A stretch of DNA of 64,000 nucleotides from Candidatus Dechloromonas phosphorivorans (GTDB lineage Bacteria; Pseudomonadota; Gammaproteobacteria; Burkholderiales; Rhodocyclaceae). A program made the translations under genes and the position numbers. The stretch lies in NCBI GenBank assembly GCA_016714975.1, contig JADKBR010000026.1:62001-126000 (forward strand), read 5' to 3'. Under the pieces are notes generated by a model. It was not told the DNA's origin and made no database searches. It saw only the letters and a program-made list of their open reading frames with translations. Numbering within the stretch: position 1 is the first letter of the stretch; each line of letters opens with the position of its first letter. Below, in pieces: positions 1 through 8,136 of this stretch.

Positions 1-23
1 CTGACCACCCAACCGAGCGCCTC

Positions 24-2594
24 ATGACTGGAACCGTATTCAATCTCGAAGTCAATCCACGCATTCCGGCGCGTCTGCAGCCGCTCGAAGACCTTGCCAG
101 CAACCTCTGGTACAGCTGGGATCGCTCGACACGCTCGCTGTTCGCGCAACTGTCGAACCCGCTGTGGAAGGCGACCAACCACAATCCCAAGGCCTTTCTC
201 AAGCGCGCCGACCAGAAAGGCCTTGAAGCGGCTGCCGAGAATCCGGTCTTCCTCGGCAGCCTGAATCGCGTCGTGTCGGCTTACAGCAGCTACCACGAAA
301 TGCCCAACATGGCCCACGTCCACGGCCAACCGTTCAAGAGCGATGACCTGATCGCCTATTTCTGCGCCGAATTCGGCTTCCATGAAAGCCTGCCGATCTA
401 CTCTGGCGGCCTCGGCATTCTCGCCGGCGATCACTGCAAGGCAGCCAGCGACATGGGCCTGCCCTTCATCGGCATCGGCCTGCTCTACCACCAGGGCTAC
501 TTCCACCAGACGCTCGATGCCAAGGGCAACCAGCAGGCGACCTACAGCGATTCCAATTTCGACGATCTGCCGATTTCGCCGCTGCGCGACACCAACGGGC
601 GGGAAGTTGTGGTCGATGTCGAATTTCCCGGCCGCATGGTTCATGCCAAACTGTGGGAAGCCCGGGTCGGCCACGTCCGGCTTATCCTGCTCGACACTTG
701 GGTTCCCCAGAACACGGCCCATGACCGTGAGATTACCCACCGCCTCTACGGCGGCGACCGGACGATGCGTATCGAGCAGGAAATCCTGCTCGGTGTCGGC
801 GGCGTTCGCGCCCTCGCCGCGCTTGGCCTCAAGCCGACGGTCTGGCATGTCAACGAGGGCCATGCCGCCTTCCTCATCCTCGAACGCATCCGCCAGCTGG
901 TTTCCGCCGGCCTCCCCTACGCCGCGGCCATCGAGGCGGTGAGCTCGAACGTGGTGTTCACCACGCACACGCCGGTACCGGCCGGTCACGATCAGTTCCC
1001 CGAGGAAATGATCCGCCACTATTTCTCGCACTGGTGCCAGGAGCTCCACCTGCCCAGCGAGCAACTGCTTGCCCTCGGCCGGGAGCCGGGCAAGGCAAAC
1101 TTCAACATGACCGCCCTCGCCTTGCGCGGCTCGCGCTACCACAACGGCGTGTCGCGCATCCACGGCGGCGTTTCGGCCGGCATCTGCCGCTACCTGTGGC
1201 CGCAGATCGAACCCGCCGAGAACCCGATGGACTACGTCACCAACGGCGTCCATCTGCCGACCTTCCTGGCCACCGAATGGTACGAAACCTTCGAGCGCTA
1301 CCTTGGCGTGGGCTGGGGTGAACGCCAGACAGAGCCGGCCAACTGGGAGGGCATCTCGCGCATTCCCGATCCGACGTTCTGGAGCATCCGCCAGCAGATC
1401 AAGTCACAACTGCTGCAACTCGTCCGTGATCGCATCGGCGAACAGCATCGGCGCAATCAGGGATCGCCGGCCCACCTCGACCGCCTGCTCAAGTTCGCCG
1501 ATCCGCAAGCCCCGAACATCCTCACCATCGGCTTTGCCCGCCGCTTTGCCACCTACAAGCGTGCCGCGCTGCTCTTCCAGGACCCGGAATGGCTGCGCGA
1601 AATCATCGCCCAGGCTGACCGGCCGGTACTCTTCCTGTTCGCCGGCAAGGCCCACCCGGCCGACCTGCCGGGCCAGGAAATCATCCGCAAGATCGCCCAG
1701 ATGGCCAAGCTGCCGGAGTTCGAGGGCCACATCCTGCTCGTCGAGGGCTACGACCTGCACCTGGCGCGCTCGTTGGTGGCCGGGGTCGACGTCTGGCTGA
1801 ACAATCCGATCTATCCGCTCGAGGCCTCCGGCACCTCGGGCATGAAGGCGGCGATGAACGGCGCCCTCAACCTCTCGGTACTCGACGGTTGGTGGGGTGA
1901 AGGCTATGACGACAGCGGCGACGTGGCGAACGGCTGGGCCATCAGGCCCGCCCCCGAACATCTCGACGAAGCCCAACGCGACGCCGAGGAAGCCCGCACC
2001 CTCTATGAACTTCTCCAGGATCAGGTGATCCCGACCTACTACCGCACCGGCCCGATGGGCTATTCACCGGAATGGGTAGCGATGGCCAAGCAATCGATCA
2101 TGACCATCGCGCCGCGCTTCAACGTCATCCGCATGGTTGCCGAATACGTCAGGAAGTTCTATGCGCCGGCCGCCTTGCATGGTCGACGCTTCGCCAGCGA
2201 TGAATTCGCCGTCGCCCGCGCGGTCGCCGATTGGAAAGCGCGGGTACGTGGCGCCTGGCCCGGTGTACGCCTGCACCGTCTCGATACACCGGAGCGCCGC
2301 CTCGCCTTCGGCAAGTCCCTGGAGATCCAGGTCGCCGTCCAGCTCAACGGACTGAGTCCGGAAGATGTCACCGTCGAGGCGCTGGTCGGCCGCCCCGGCC
2401 CCGGCGGCATTTCCAGCCAGCGCGCTCGCCGCTACCCGCTGCATACCGAAGGAATGACCGGCAATGGCGAGATGCTTTATACCCTAAACCTGACGCCCGA
2501 ACTCTGCGGCAAGCTGGAATACGGGATCCGTATCTTCCCGTCACATCCGGAACTGATCCACAAGTTCGAGCCCGGCCTCATGATCTGGCTATGA
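24..2594 (+). CDS. glgP: alpha-glucan (glycogen) phosphorylase
   Basis: 856 aa. Releases glucose-1-phosphate from glycogen or maltodextrin with a pyridoxal-phosphate cofactor, in the cytoplasm. The N-terminus (NLWYSWD, about residues 27-33) is that of the short alpha-glucan phosphorylase subfamily rather than the E. coli GlgP/MalP type. The PLP-lysine motif GTSGMKAAMNG is present with K608, and the GGLGILAGDH segment near residue 130 is intact. First gene of a run glgP-pgi-glgA; its stop overlaps the pgi start (ATGA), which implies translational coupling. The start is the first ATG in the window and only a weak ribosome site is visible. Family assignment is secure; which glucan it prefers is not shown by sequence. 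Confidence 0.95.
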   Translation: MTGTVFNLEVNPRIPARLQPLEDLASNLWYSWDRSTRSLFAQLSNPLWKATNHNPKAFLKRADQKGLEAAAENPVFLGSLNRVVSAYSSYHEMPNMAHVHGQPFKSDDLIAYFCAEFGFHESLPIYSGGLGILAGDHCKAASDMGLPFIGIGLLYHQGYFHQTLDAKGNQQATYSDSNFDDLPISPLRDTNGREVVVDVEFPGRMVHAKLWEARVGHVRLILLDTWVPQNTAHDREITHRLYGGDRTMRIEQEILLGVGGVRALAALGLKPTVWHVNEGHAAFLILERIRQLVSAGLPYAAAIEAVSSNVVFTTHTPVPAGHDQFPEEMIRHYFSHWCQELHLPSEQLLALGREPGKANFNMTALALRGSRYHNGVSRIHGGVSAGICRYLWPQIEPAENPMDYVTNGVHLPTFLATEWYETFERYLGVGWGERQTEPANWEGISRIPDPTFWSIRQQIKSQLLQLVRDRIGEQHRRNQGSPAHLDRLLKFADPQAPNILTIGFARRFATYKRAALLFQDPEWLREIIAQADRPVLFLFAGKAHPADLPGQEIIRKIAQMAKLPEFEGHILLVEGYDLHLARSLVAGVDVWLNNPIYPLEASGTSGMKAAMNGALNLSVLDGWWGEGYDDSGDVANGWAIRPAPEHLDEAQRDAEEARTLYELLQDQVIPTYYRTGPMGYSPEWVAMAKQSIMTIAPRFNVIRMVAEYVRKFYAPAALHGRRFASDEFAVARAVADWKARVRGAWPGVRLHRLDTPERRLAFGKSLEIQVAVQLNGLSPEDVTVEALVGRPGPGGISSQRARRYPLHTEGMTGNGEMLYTLNLTPELCGKLEYGIRIFPSHPELIHKFEPGLMIWL

Positions 2595-4174
2595 CCATTG
2601 CCGACTCCGCGGCCTGGCGCGCGCTTGCCGCCCATGCCGAAGTCGTGCGCCCGGCGCATCTGCGCCAACTGTTCGCCGCCGACGGGCAACGCTTCGAACG
2701 CTTTTCGCTGCGCCAGGACGGCCTGTTGCTCGATTTTTCCAAGCAGCGCATCGACGCCGAAACACTGGCTCTGCTGCATGCGCTGGCTGACGCCGCCGAC
2801 GTCGAGGGCTGGAAGCGGAAGATGCTGGCCGGCGAACCGATCAATCACACCGAAGGCCGCGCCGTGCGCCACATGGCCCTGCGTGCCGACGAGCGGGAGC
2901 CGCTCGAAGTGCGCGTCGTTCGCGAGCGCCTGCATAACTTCTGCGAAAGCATTCACAGCGGCAAGTGGCGGGGCTTTGCCGGCGAGCACATCACCGACGT
3001 CGTCAACATTGGCATCGGCGGCTCCGATCTCGGTCCGCGCATGGCGGTCAGGGCACTTGCCGGGCATCAGCTGCCCGACCTCAAGATCCATTTCGTCGCC
3101 AACGTCGATGGCGCCGACATCGCCCCGCTGCTCGCCCGCCTCAACCCGCGCACGACACTGTTCGTGATTGCCAGCAAGACCTTCACGACGCTCGAGACGC
3201 TGACCAATGCACGCACTGCCCGCGCCTGGCTGCTCGCCGCAGCCGGCCGCGAAAGCGCCGTCTGCCAGCATTTTGTCGCCATCTCGACCAACCTGGAACT
3301 GACGCGACAATTCGGCATCCCCCACAACAACGTGTTCGAATTCTGGGATTGGGTCGGCGGGCGCTTTTCGCTGTGGTCGGCGATCGGCCTGTCGCTCGCT
3401 CTGGCCATCGGCTGGCACCAGTTCGAGCAGTTGCTGGGCGGCGCCCGCGCCATGGACAGGCACTTCCTCGACGCCCGGGCAGCCGCCAACCTGCCGCTGA
3501 CGCTGGCCCTGCTGACCGTGTGGAATACCGACTTCCTCGGCGCGTCGACCGCAGCCGTCCTGCCCTACAGCCAGTCGCTGTCTCTGCTGCCGGCCTACCT
3601 GCAGCAGCTCGAAATGGAAAGCAACGGCAAGCAGACCGACCGCGACGGCGAGACGGTCGGGGTCGCGACCTGTCCGGTGCTCTGGGGCGAAGCGGGAACC
3701 AATGGCCAGCACTCGTTCTATCAATTGATTCATCAGGGTGGCCGGACCATTCCCTGCGATTTCATTGCGCTGCGCGACAGCGACTTTCCGCTGCCCGGCG
3801 GCCACCATGCGGCGCTGCTTGCCAACTGCCTCGCACAATCGGCCGCGCTCGCCTTCGGCCAGACCGCCGCTGAAGCCCGCGCCGCCGGCGTCCCGGAAGC
3901 GCTCGTGCCGTACAAGGTGTTCCCCGGCAATCAGCCGTCGACCACGCTGCTGCTGCCGGCGCTGAACCCCTACACGCTGGGCCAGTTGCTGGCACTCTAC
4001 GAGCACAAGGTGTTCTGTCTGGGCGTCCTGTGGAACCTGAATTCGTTCGACCAATGGGGCGTCGAACTCGGCAAGCAACTCGCCAGCCGACTGACGCCGC
4101 TGCTCGAAGGCTCTGGCGACGACACCGCCTTCGACGCCTCGACGCGCGGCCTGATCGCCGCCCTGAGGAGTTGA
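2591..4174 (+). CDS. pgi: glucose-6-phosphate isomerase
   Basis: 527 aa, close to the usual length of bacterial phosphoglucose isomerase. Interconverts glucose-6-phosphate and fructose-6-phosphate. Visible family signatures are NIGIGGSDLGPRMA, the GRFSLWSAIGL block, MESNGKQTDRDG and the C-terminal VPYKVFPGNQPS region carrying catalytic residues. The frame stays open upstream into glgP, but the ATG at 2591 overlapping the glgP stop gives the correct family N-terminus (MTIADSAAWRAL). Placed between phosphorylase and glycogen synthase, it links glycogen turnover to glycolysis. Complete, nothing odd seen. Confidence 0.97.
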   Translation: MTIADSAAWRALAAHAEVVRPAHLRQLFAADGQRFERFSLRQDGLLLDFSKQRIDAETLALLHALADAADVEGWKRKMLAGEPINHTEGRAVRHMALRADEREPLEVRVVRERLHNFCESIHSGKWRGFAGEHITDVVNIGIGGSDLGPRMAVRALAGHQLPDLKIHFVANVDGADIAPLLARLNPRTTLFVIASKTFTTLETLTNARTARAWLLAAAGRESAVCQHFVAISTNLELTRQFGIPHNNVFEFWDWVGGRFSLWSAIGLSLALAIGWHQFEQLLGGARAMDRHFLDARAAANLPLTLALLTVWNTDFLGASTAAVLPYSQSLSLLPAYLQQLEMESNGKQTDRDGETVGVATCPVLWGEAGTNGQHSFYQLIHQGGRTIPCDFIALRDSDFPLPGGHHAALLANCLAQSAALAFGQTAAEARAAGVPEALVPYKVFPGNQPSTTLLLPALNPYTLGQLLALYEHKVFCLGVLWNLNSFDQWGVELGKQLASRLTPLLEGSGDDTAFDASTRGLIAALRS

Positions 4175-4178
4175 TGCC

Positions 4179-5636
4179 ATGAGCCGACTCGCTATCCTCT
4201 TTGCCGCATCGGAAATGGCGCCCTGGGTCAAGACCGGCGGTCTCGGCGACGTCGCCGCCGCCCTGCCGGCGGCGCTGCGCCGCGCCCGGCATGACATCCG
4301 GGTGCTGATTCCGGCCTACCCCGCCTTGCACAAGGCATTCCCCGGGGCCACCGTGCTCGCCGACCTGCCGGCCCTGGCGCCGGCGCTGCCGCCAGCGCGT
4401 CTGCTCGCCGCCGAAGCCGACGGCCTGCCGCTGATCCTGCTCGATTGCCCGGAACTGTTCGCGCGCTCAGGCAATCCCTACCTTGATGCGCTCGGCCACG
4501 ACTGGCCGGACAATGCCATCCGTTTCGGTCTGCTGTCTCGGGTCGCCGCACTGCTCGGGCAAGCCGGATCACCGCTCGGCTGGCAGCCGGATGTCGTGCA
4601 CGTCAATGACTGGCAGACCGCGCTCGCGCCTGCCTGGCTGCATTACGAAGGTGGTGCCGCCAGCGTCGTCACGGTGCACAATATCGCCTTCCAGGGCACT
4701 TTCGCTGCTGGTCATCTGATGGCCCTCGGCTTGCCCGAGTACGCCTGGCGCTTCGACGGCGTCGAGTACCACGGCCAGCTTTCCTTCCTCAAGGCCGGCC
4801 TGCAACTGGCGACGCTGATCTCGACCGTCAGCCCTACCTACGCCGGCGAAATCCAGCACGCACATTTCGGCTACGGACTGGCCCCGTTGCTGCGCCACCG
4901 CGCCGACGCGCTGCGCGGCATTCTCAACGGCGTCGACACGGCGCTCTGGAACCCGGCAAGCGACCCGACACTGGCCGCACCCTACGCCGCCAACCGGCTG
5001 GCCGCCAAGCGCGAGAACAAGCGCGCCCTGCAAGGGGAAATGGGGCTTGAACCCGCTGTCGACCGCCCGCTGTTCGGCATCATCAGCCGCCTGACGCAGC
5101 AAAAGGGTCTCGATCTCGTTCTGACGCTGGGTGAAGGCATCACGCAGCTGCCGGCACAACTCGCGGTCCTCGGTAGCGGAGACAAGGCGATTGAAGCCGG
5201 CTTCAGCAGCCTCGCCGCCAGCCACCCCGGGCAGATCGCCGTTCGCCTGGGTTTCGACGAAGCGCTGGCGCATCGCATCGAAGCCGGTGCCGACTGCTTT
5301 CTGATGCCATCGCGCTTCGAGCCGTGCGGGCTGAACCAGATGTACAGCCTGCGCTACGGCACGCCACCGATCGTCCGCGCCACCGGCGGCCTCGCCGATA
5401 CCGTGGTCGACGCCAGCGATGCCACGCTGGCCGACAGGACCGGCAACGGTTTCGTCATCGACGAAGCGACCCCGCACGCGCTCTGGCTGGCGCTCGAACG
5501 CGCCACGCGCTGCTGGCACAAGCGCAAGGTCTGGCAGCGCATCCAGCAGAACGGAATGCGCCGCGATTTCTCGTGGGAACACGCCGCCCACGACTACGTC
5601 GCTCTGTATCGCGACGCCATCGCTGCCCACGGCTGA
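4179..5636 (+). CDS. glgA: glycogen synthase (ADP-glucose type)
   Basis: 485 aa, GT5 family. Extends alpha-1,4-glucan from ADP-glucose. The substrate-binding KTGGL motif is at residues 18-22. The C-terminal nucleotide-sugar region has PSRFEPCGLNQMYSLRYG and a following ATGGLADTV block. The start lies 4 bases past the pgi stop, with an AGGAG inside the pgi 3' end. No glgC (ADP-glucose pyrophosphorylase) or glgB lies in the window, so the pathway must be completed elsewhere. Co-directional with glgP and pgi, probably one transcript. Full length and no missing motif. Confidence 0.97.
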   Translation: MSRLAILFAASEMAPWVKTGGLGDVAAALPAALRRARHDIRVLIPAYPALHKAFPGATVLADLPALAPALPPARLLAAEADGLPLILLDCPELFARSGNPYLDALGHDWPDNAIRFGLLSRVAALLGQAGSPLGWQPDVVHVNDWQTALAPAWLHYEGGAASVVTVHNIAFQGTFAAGHLMALGLPEYAWRFDGVEYHGQLSFLKAGLQLATLISTVSPTYAGEIQHAHFGYGLAPLLRHRADALRGILNGVDTALWNPASDPTLAAPYAANRLAAKRENKRALQGEMGLEPAVDRPLFGIISRLTQQKGLDLVLTLGEGITQLPAQLAVLGSGDKAIEAGFSSLAASHPGQIAVRLGFDEALAHRIEAGADCFLMPSRFEPCGLNQMYSLRYGTPPIVRATGGLADTVVDASDATLADRTGNGFVIDEATPHALWLALERATRCWHKRKVWQRIQQNGMRRDFSWEHAAHDYVALYRDAIAAHG

Positions 5637-5647
5637 AGCCCGCCCGG

Positions 5648-6130
5648 ATGCCGGAAATCGTCATCATCGCCGCCGTCGCCAGAAACCGGGTCATCGGTCG
5701 CCTCAACCAGCTGCTCTGGAACATTCCCGAAGACATCGCGCACTTCAAGGCGCTGACGACTGGCCACACTGTAGTCATGGGACGCAAAACATGGGAATCG
5801 CTACCCCCGCGCTTCCGTCCGCTGCCCGGCCGCCACAACATCGTAATCACCCGCCAGACCGCTTACAGCGCCCCCGGCGCCGAAAACGCCTACTCGCTGG
5901 AAAATGCCCTCACACTGACGTCCACCGCAACCACCATCTTCATCATTGGCGGCGAGCAAATCTATACGCAGGCAATGGCCGTCGCCGACCGCCTGGAGAT
6001 CACCGAGGTTGATCTGGAACCTGAGGGGGATGCCTGGTTTCCAGAGATTGACCCGGTTGACTGGAAGATTGTCGAAAGAACCGAAGGCGCCGGTTTCTCC
6101 TTCGTCACGTGGCGCCGGCAGGAAACCTGA
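5648..6130 (+). CDS. folA: dihydrofolate reductase
   Basis: 160 aa, the usual size of bacterial DHFR. Reduces dihydrofolate to tetrahydrofolate with NADPH. The N-terminal IIAAVARNRVIG, the LLWNIPEDIAHFK block with the active-site acidic residue, VVMGRKTWESLP and the GGEQIY motif are all present. ATG at 5648 gives the family N-terminus; longer readings upstream run out of frame with glgA. It begins 12 bases after glgA, so it may be read through from the glycogen operon, although the functions are unrelated. The ribosome site is weak. Confidence 0.96.
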   Translation: MPEIVIIAAVARNRVIGRLNQLLWNIPEDIAHFKALTTGHTVVMGRKTWESLPPRFRPLPGRHNIVITRQTAYSAPGAENAYSLENALTLTSTATTIFIIGGEQIYTQAMAVADRLEITEVDLEPEGDAWFPEIDPVDWKIVERTEGAGFSFVTWRRQET

Positions 6131-6251
6131 ATCCGTGGCGCCGTGTTCCAGCGTCGCGACGGTCGCGTCACCGCCTTTCCGTTCCCGGCGCCGCTCACGC
6201 TGGCAGAACGCTTCGTCGGCAGGCGGTCGATCCTTGATTCGGGCAGCCGAC

Positions 6252-6275
6252 CGCGCAATGCGCGATAATTGCGCG
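6252..6275. promoter_or_regulatory. inverted repeat with possible -10, upstream of carbamoyltransferase gene
   Basis: CGCGCAAT at 6252-6259 and ATTGCGCG at 6268-6275 form an 8+8 base inverted repeat with 8 bases between. The centre overlaps GATAAT, a possible -10 element for the gene starting at 6358. No convincing -35 is seen. The rest of 6131-6357 shows no gene. Confidence 0.35.
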
Positions 6276-6357
6276 TTTGGATACCTTTGTTTCATGCCGT
6301 TGAGCGATGCGCCACCAATGGTGGCGAGCACCGTGGTTTTCGTTGAGGAGATACAAC

Positions 6358-8100
6358 TTGTCCACTGTTCTGGGCCTGCACACTGGCCACGAGTCTTCCG
6401 CCGTTCTGTTCCGGGACGGGCAACTCGTCGCAGCAATATCTGAGGAGCGCCTGTCGCGCATCAAGAACGACGGAGGCCGGCTACCAGACGCGGCCATCGC
6501 CCGGGTCCTCGGCATGGGCGGACTGGAACGCACCCAGACAGAGCACCTGGCGCTACAGTACAACTTCCTGCCCGAGGAGTATTTCCGACGCGAGACGCTG
6601 CTCAAGGAGTTCGAGCGGCGGTTTTCCCGCTTCAAGAAGAAACTGGCGAACCAGGACCGACCGCAGATGATGGCGCGTAACCTGCTCAAGCAACTGCGCA
6701 AGCAGGGCAAGCCGTTTGACCCCTACTTCCGCAAGGATGAATTCCTCGTGGGGGAAGGCTTCTCTCCCAGCACGACGCTGCGCTTCCACGATCACCACGA
6801 TGCCCATGCCCTGCCCGCCGCCTATTATTCCGGTTTCGAGCGGGCGGCGGTTTTCACGATGGACGGTGTGGGTGACCTCGACATCAACCACACCTCGTGC
6901 ATATACGACAAAGGCAGGGTTCGTCGGATCCATGTCACCAATACCGTTGGCACCTCGGCCGGCGGGTTCTACGGCGCCATTACCCGGATTCTCGGTTTCC
7001 GCGAGCTGCGTCACGAAGGCAAGGTGATCGGCCTCGCCGCCTACGGCAACCCGGCGCCCCTGTACGAGGCGTTCTCGCGGGCGCTCAGGCTATCAGCCGA
7101 CGGGAACACGCTGGATTCGGATTTCGCCTGCCAGCATGAGCGGGTGCGCTACGACTACCTGGCGTCTGTCGCCGAGGGACATTCGCGCGAGGACGTCTCC
7201 GCCGCCGCCCAGCAGGTCCTCGAAGACGTCGCGCTGGAACTGATCCGACGGTTTCTCGACGAAACCGGACTCGACTGCGTCGCCCTGAACGGCGGCGTCT
7301 TCGCCAACGTCAAGCTCAACCAGCGCATCGCTGCGCTGCCCCAAGTCAAACAGGTATTCGTCTTTCCCGCAATGAGCGACACCGGCAATAGCGTCGGCTC
7401 GGCGCTGCTCGACCTGCAGGCCTCTTCGCCTGAGGTATTTGCGGCGAACCGGAAACCCCTGGAAACCGTGTATTGGGGTCCGGAGTACGACGACCATGCG
7501 ATCCATGCCGCGCTACAGGCGGCTGGTATCGCCTGCGAGCGTATGGACGAGGAAGCATTGATCCGCCGTACGGCGGCTGCGATCCATGGCGGCCGCGTGG
7601 TCGGCTGGTTCCAGGGACGCATGGAATTTGGGCCGCGTGCACTTGGCAACCGCAGCATGCTGGCCCAGCCGACCGAAAAGGGCATCAACGACTGGCTCAA
7701 CCAGCGGCTCGACCGCTCTGAATTCATGCCGTTCGCGCCCAGCGTGCTTGAAGAGCGGGCAGAGGAACTGTTCGAGAACATTCCCAAGGCCCGCCATGCC
7801 GCCGCCTTCATGACAATCACCTTCGACGTCAAACCGGAATGGCGGCACCGCATTTCGGCGGTGGTCCACGTCGACGGGACCGCCCGTCCGCAACTGGTCA
7901 ACCGCAAGACCAACCCGCGCTACCACCGGCTGATCGAAGCTTACGCCGCCCTCTCCGGGCTACCGCTGGTGCTCAACACCAGCTTCAATGTCCACGAGGA
8001 ACCGATCGTCTGCGGCCCCGAAGAGGCGGCGCGTGCTTTCGTCGAGAAGCGGATCGACGCGTTGGCCATCGGCAACTTCTGGGCGGAACACCGCGACTGA
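6358..8100 (+). CDS. NodU/CmcH-family carbamoyltransferase
   Basis: 580 aa from a TTG start at 6358. The family N-terminus (TVLGLHTGHESSAVLFRDG) follows directly, and a GAGGAG sits about 8 bases upstream; the in-frame ATG at 6307 would add 17 residues with no family match. The N-terminal half is an ASKHA/TsaD-like domain with HDHHDAHALPAAYYSGF, the histidine-rich metal site of the family, and the FTMDGVGD phosphate loop. The C-terminal half is the NodU C-domain (GRMEFGPRALGNRSML, PLVLNTSFNVHEEP). The family transfers carbamoyl from carbamoyl phosphate to hydroxyl groups of antibiotics or glycans. Here it stands alone, with no biosynthetic cluster, so the substrate is unknown. Confidence 0.88.
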   Translation: MSTVLGLHTGHESSAVLFRDGQLVAAISEERLSRIKNDGGRLPDAAIARVLGMGGLERTQTEHLALQYNFLPEEYFRRETLLKEFERRFSRFKKKLANQDRPQMMARNLLKQLRKQGKPFDPYFRKDEFLVGEGFSPSTTLRFHDHHDAHALPAAYYSGFERAAVFTMDGVGDLDINHTSCIYDKGRVRRIHVTNTVGTSAGGFYGAITRILGFRELRHEGKVIGLAAYGNPAPLYEAFSRALRLSADGNTLDSDFACQHERVRYDYLASVAEGHSREDVSAAAQQVLEDVALELIRRFLDETGLDCVALNGGVFANVKLNQRIAALPQVKQVFVFPAMSDTGNSVGSALLDLQASSPEVFAANRKPLETVYWGPEYDDHAIHAALQAAGIACERMDEEALIRRTAAAIHGGRVVGWFQGRMEFGPRALGNRSMLAQPTEKGINDWLNQRLDRSEFMPFAPSVLEERAEELFENIPKARHAAAFMTITFDVKPEWRHRISAVVHVDGTARPQLVNRKTNPRYHRLIEAYAALSGLPLVLNTSFNVHEEPIVCGPEEAARAFVEKRIDALAIGNFWAEHRD

Positions 8101-8136
8101 TCGTTGGCCGGTCGGCTGGCGGACCCGAGATCGACG

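Noticed and set aside
2477..4297. 606-codon open frame antisense to pgi
   Set aside because: Shadow of a GC-rich gene. No ribosome site, composition is Arg/Gln/Gly-rich, and pgi on the other strand is certain.
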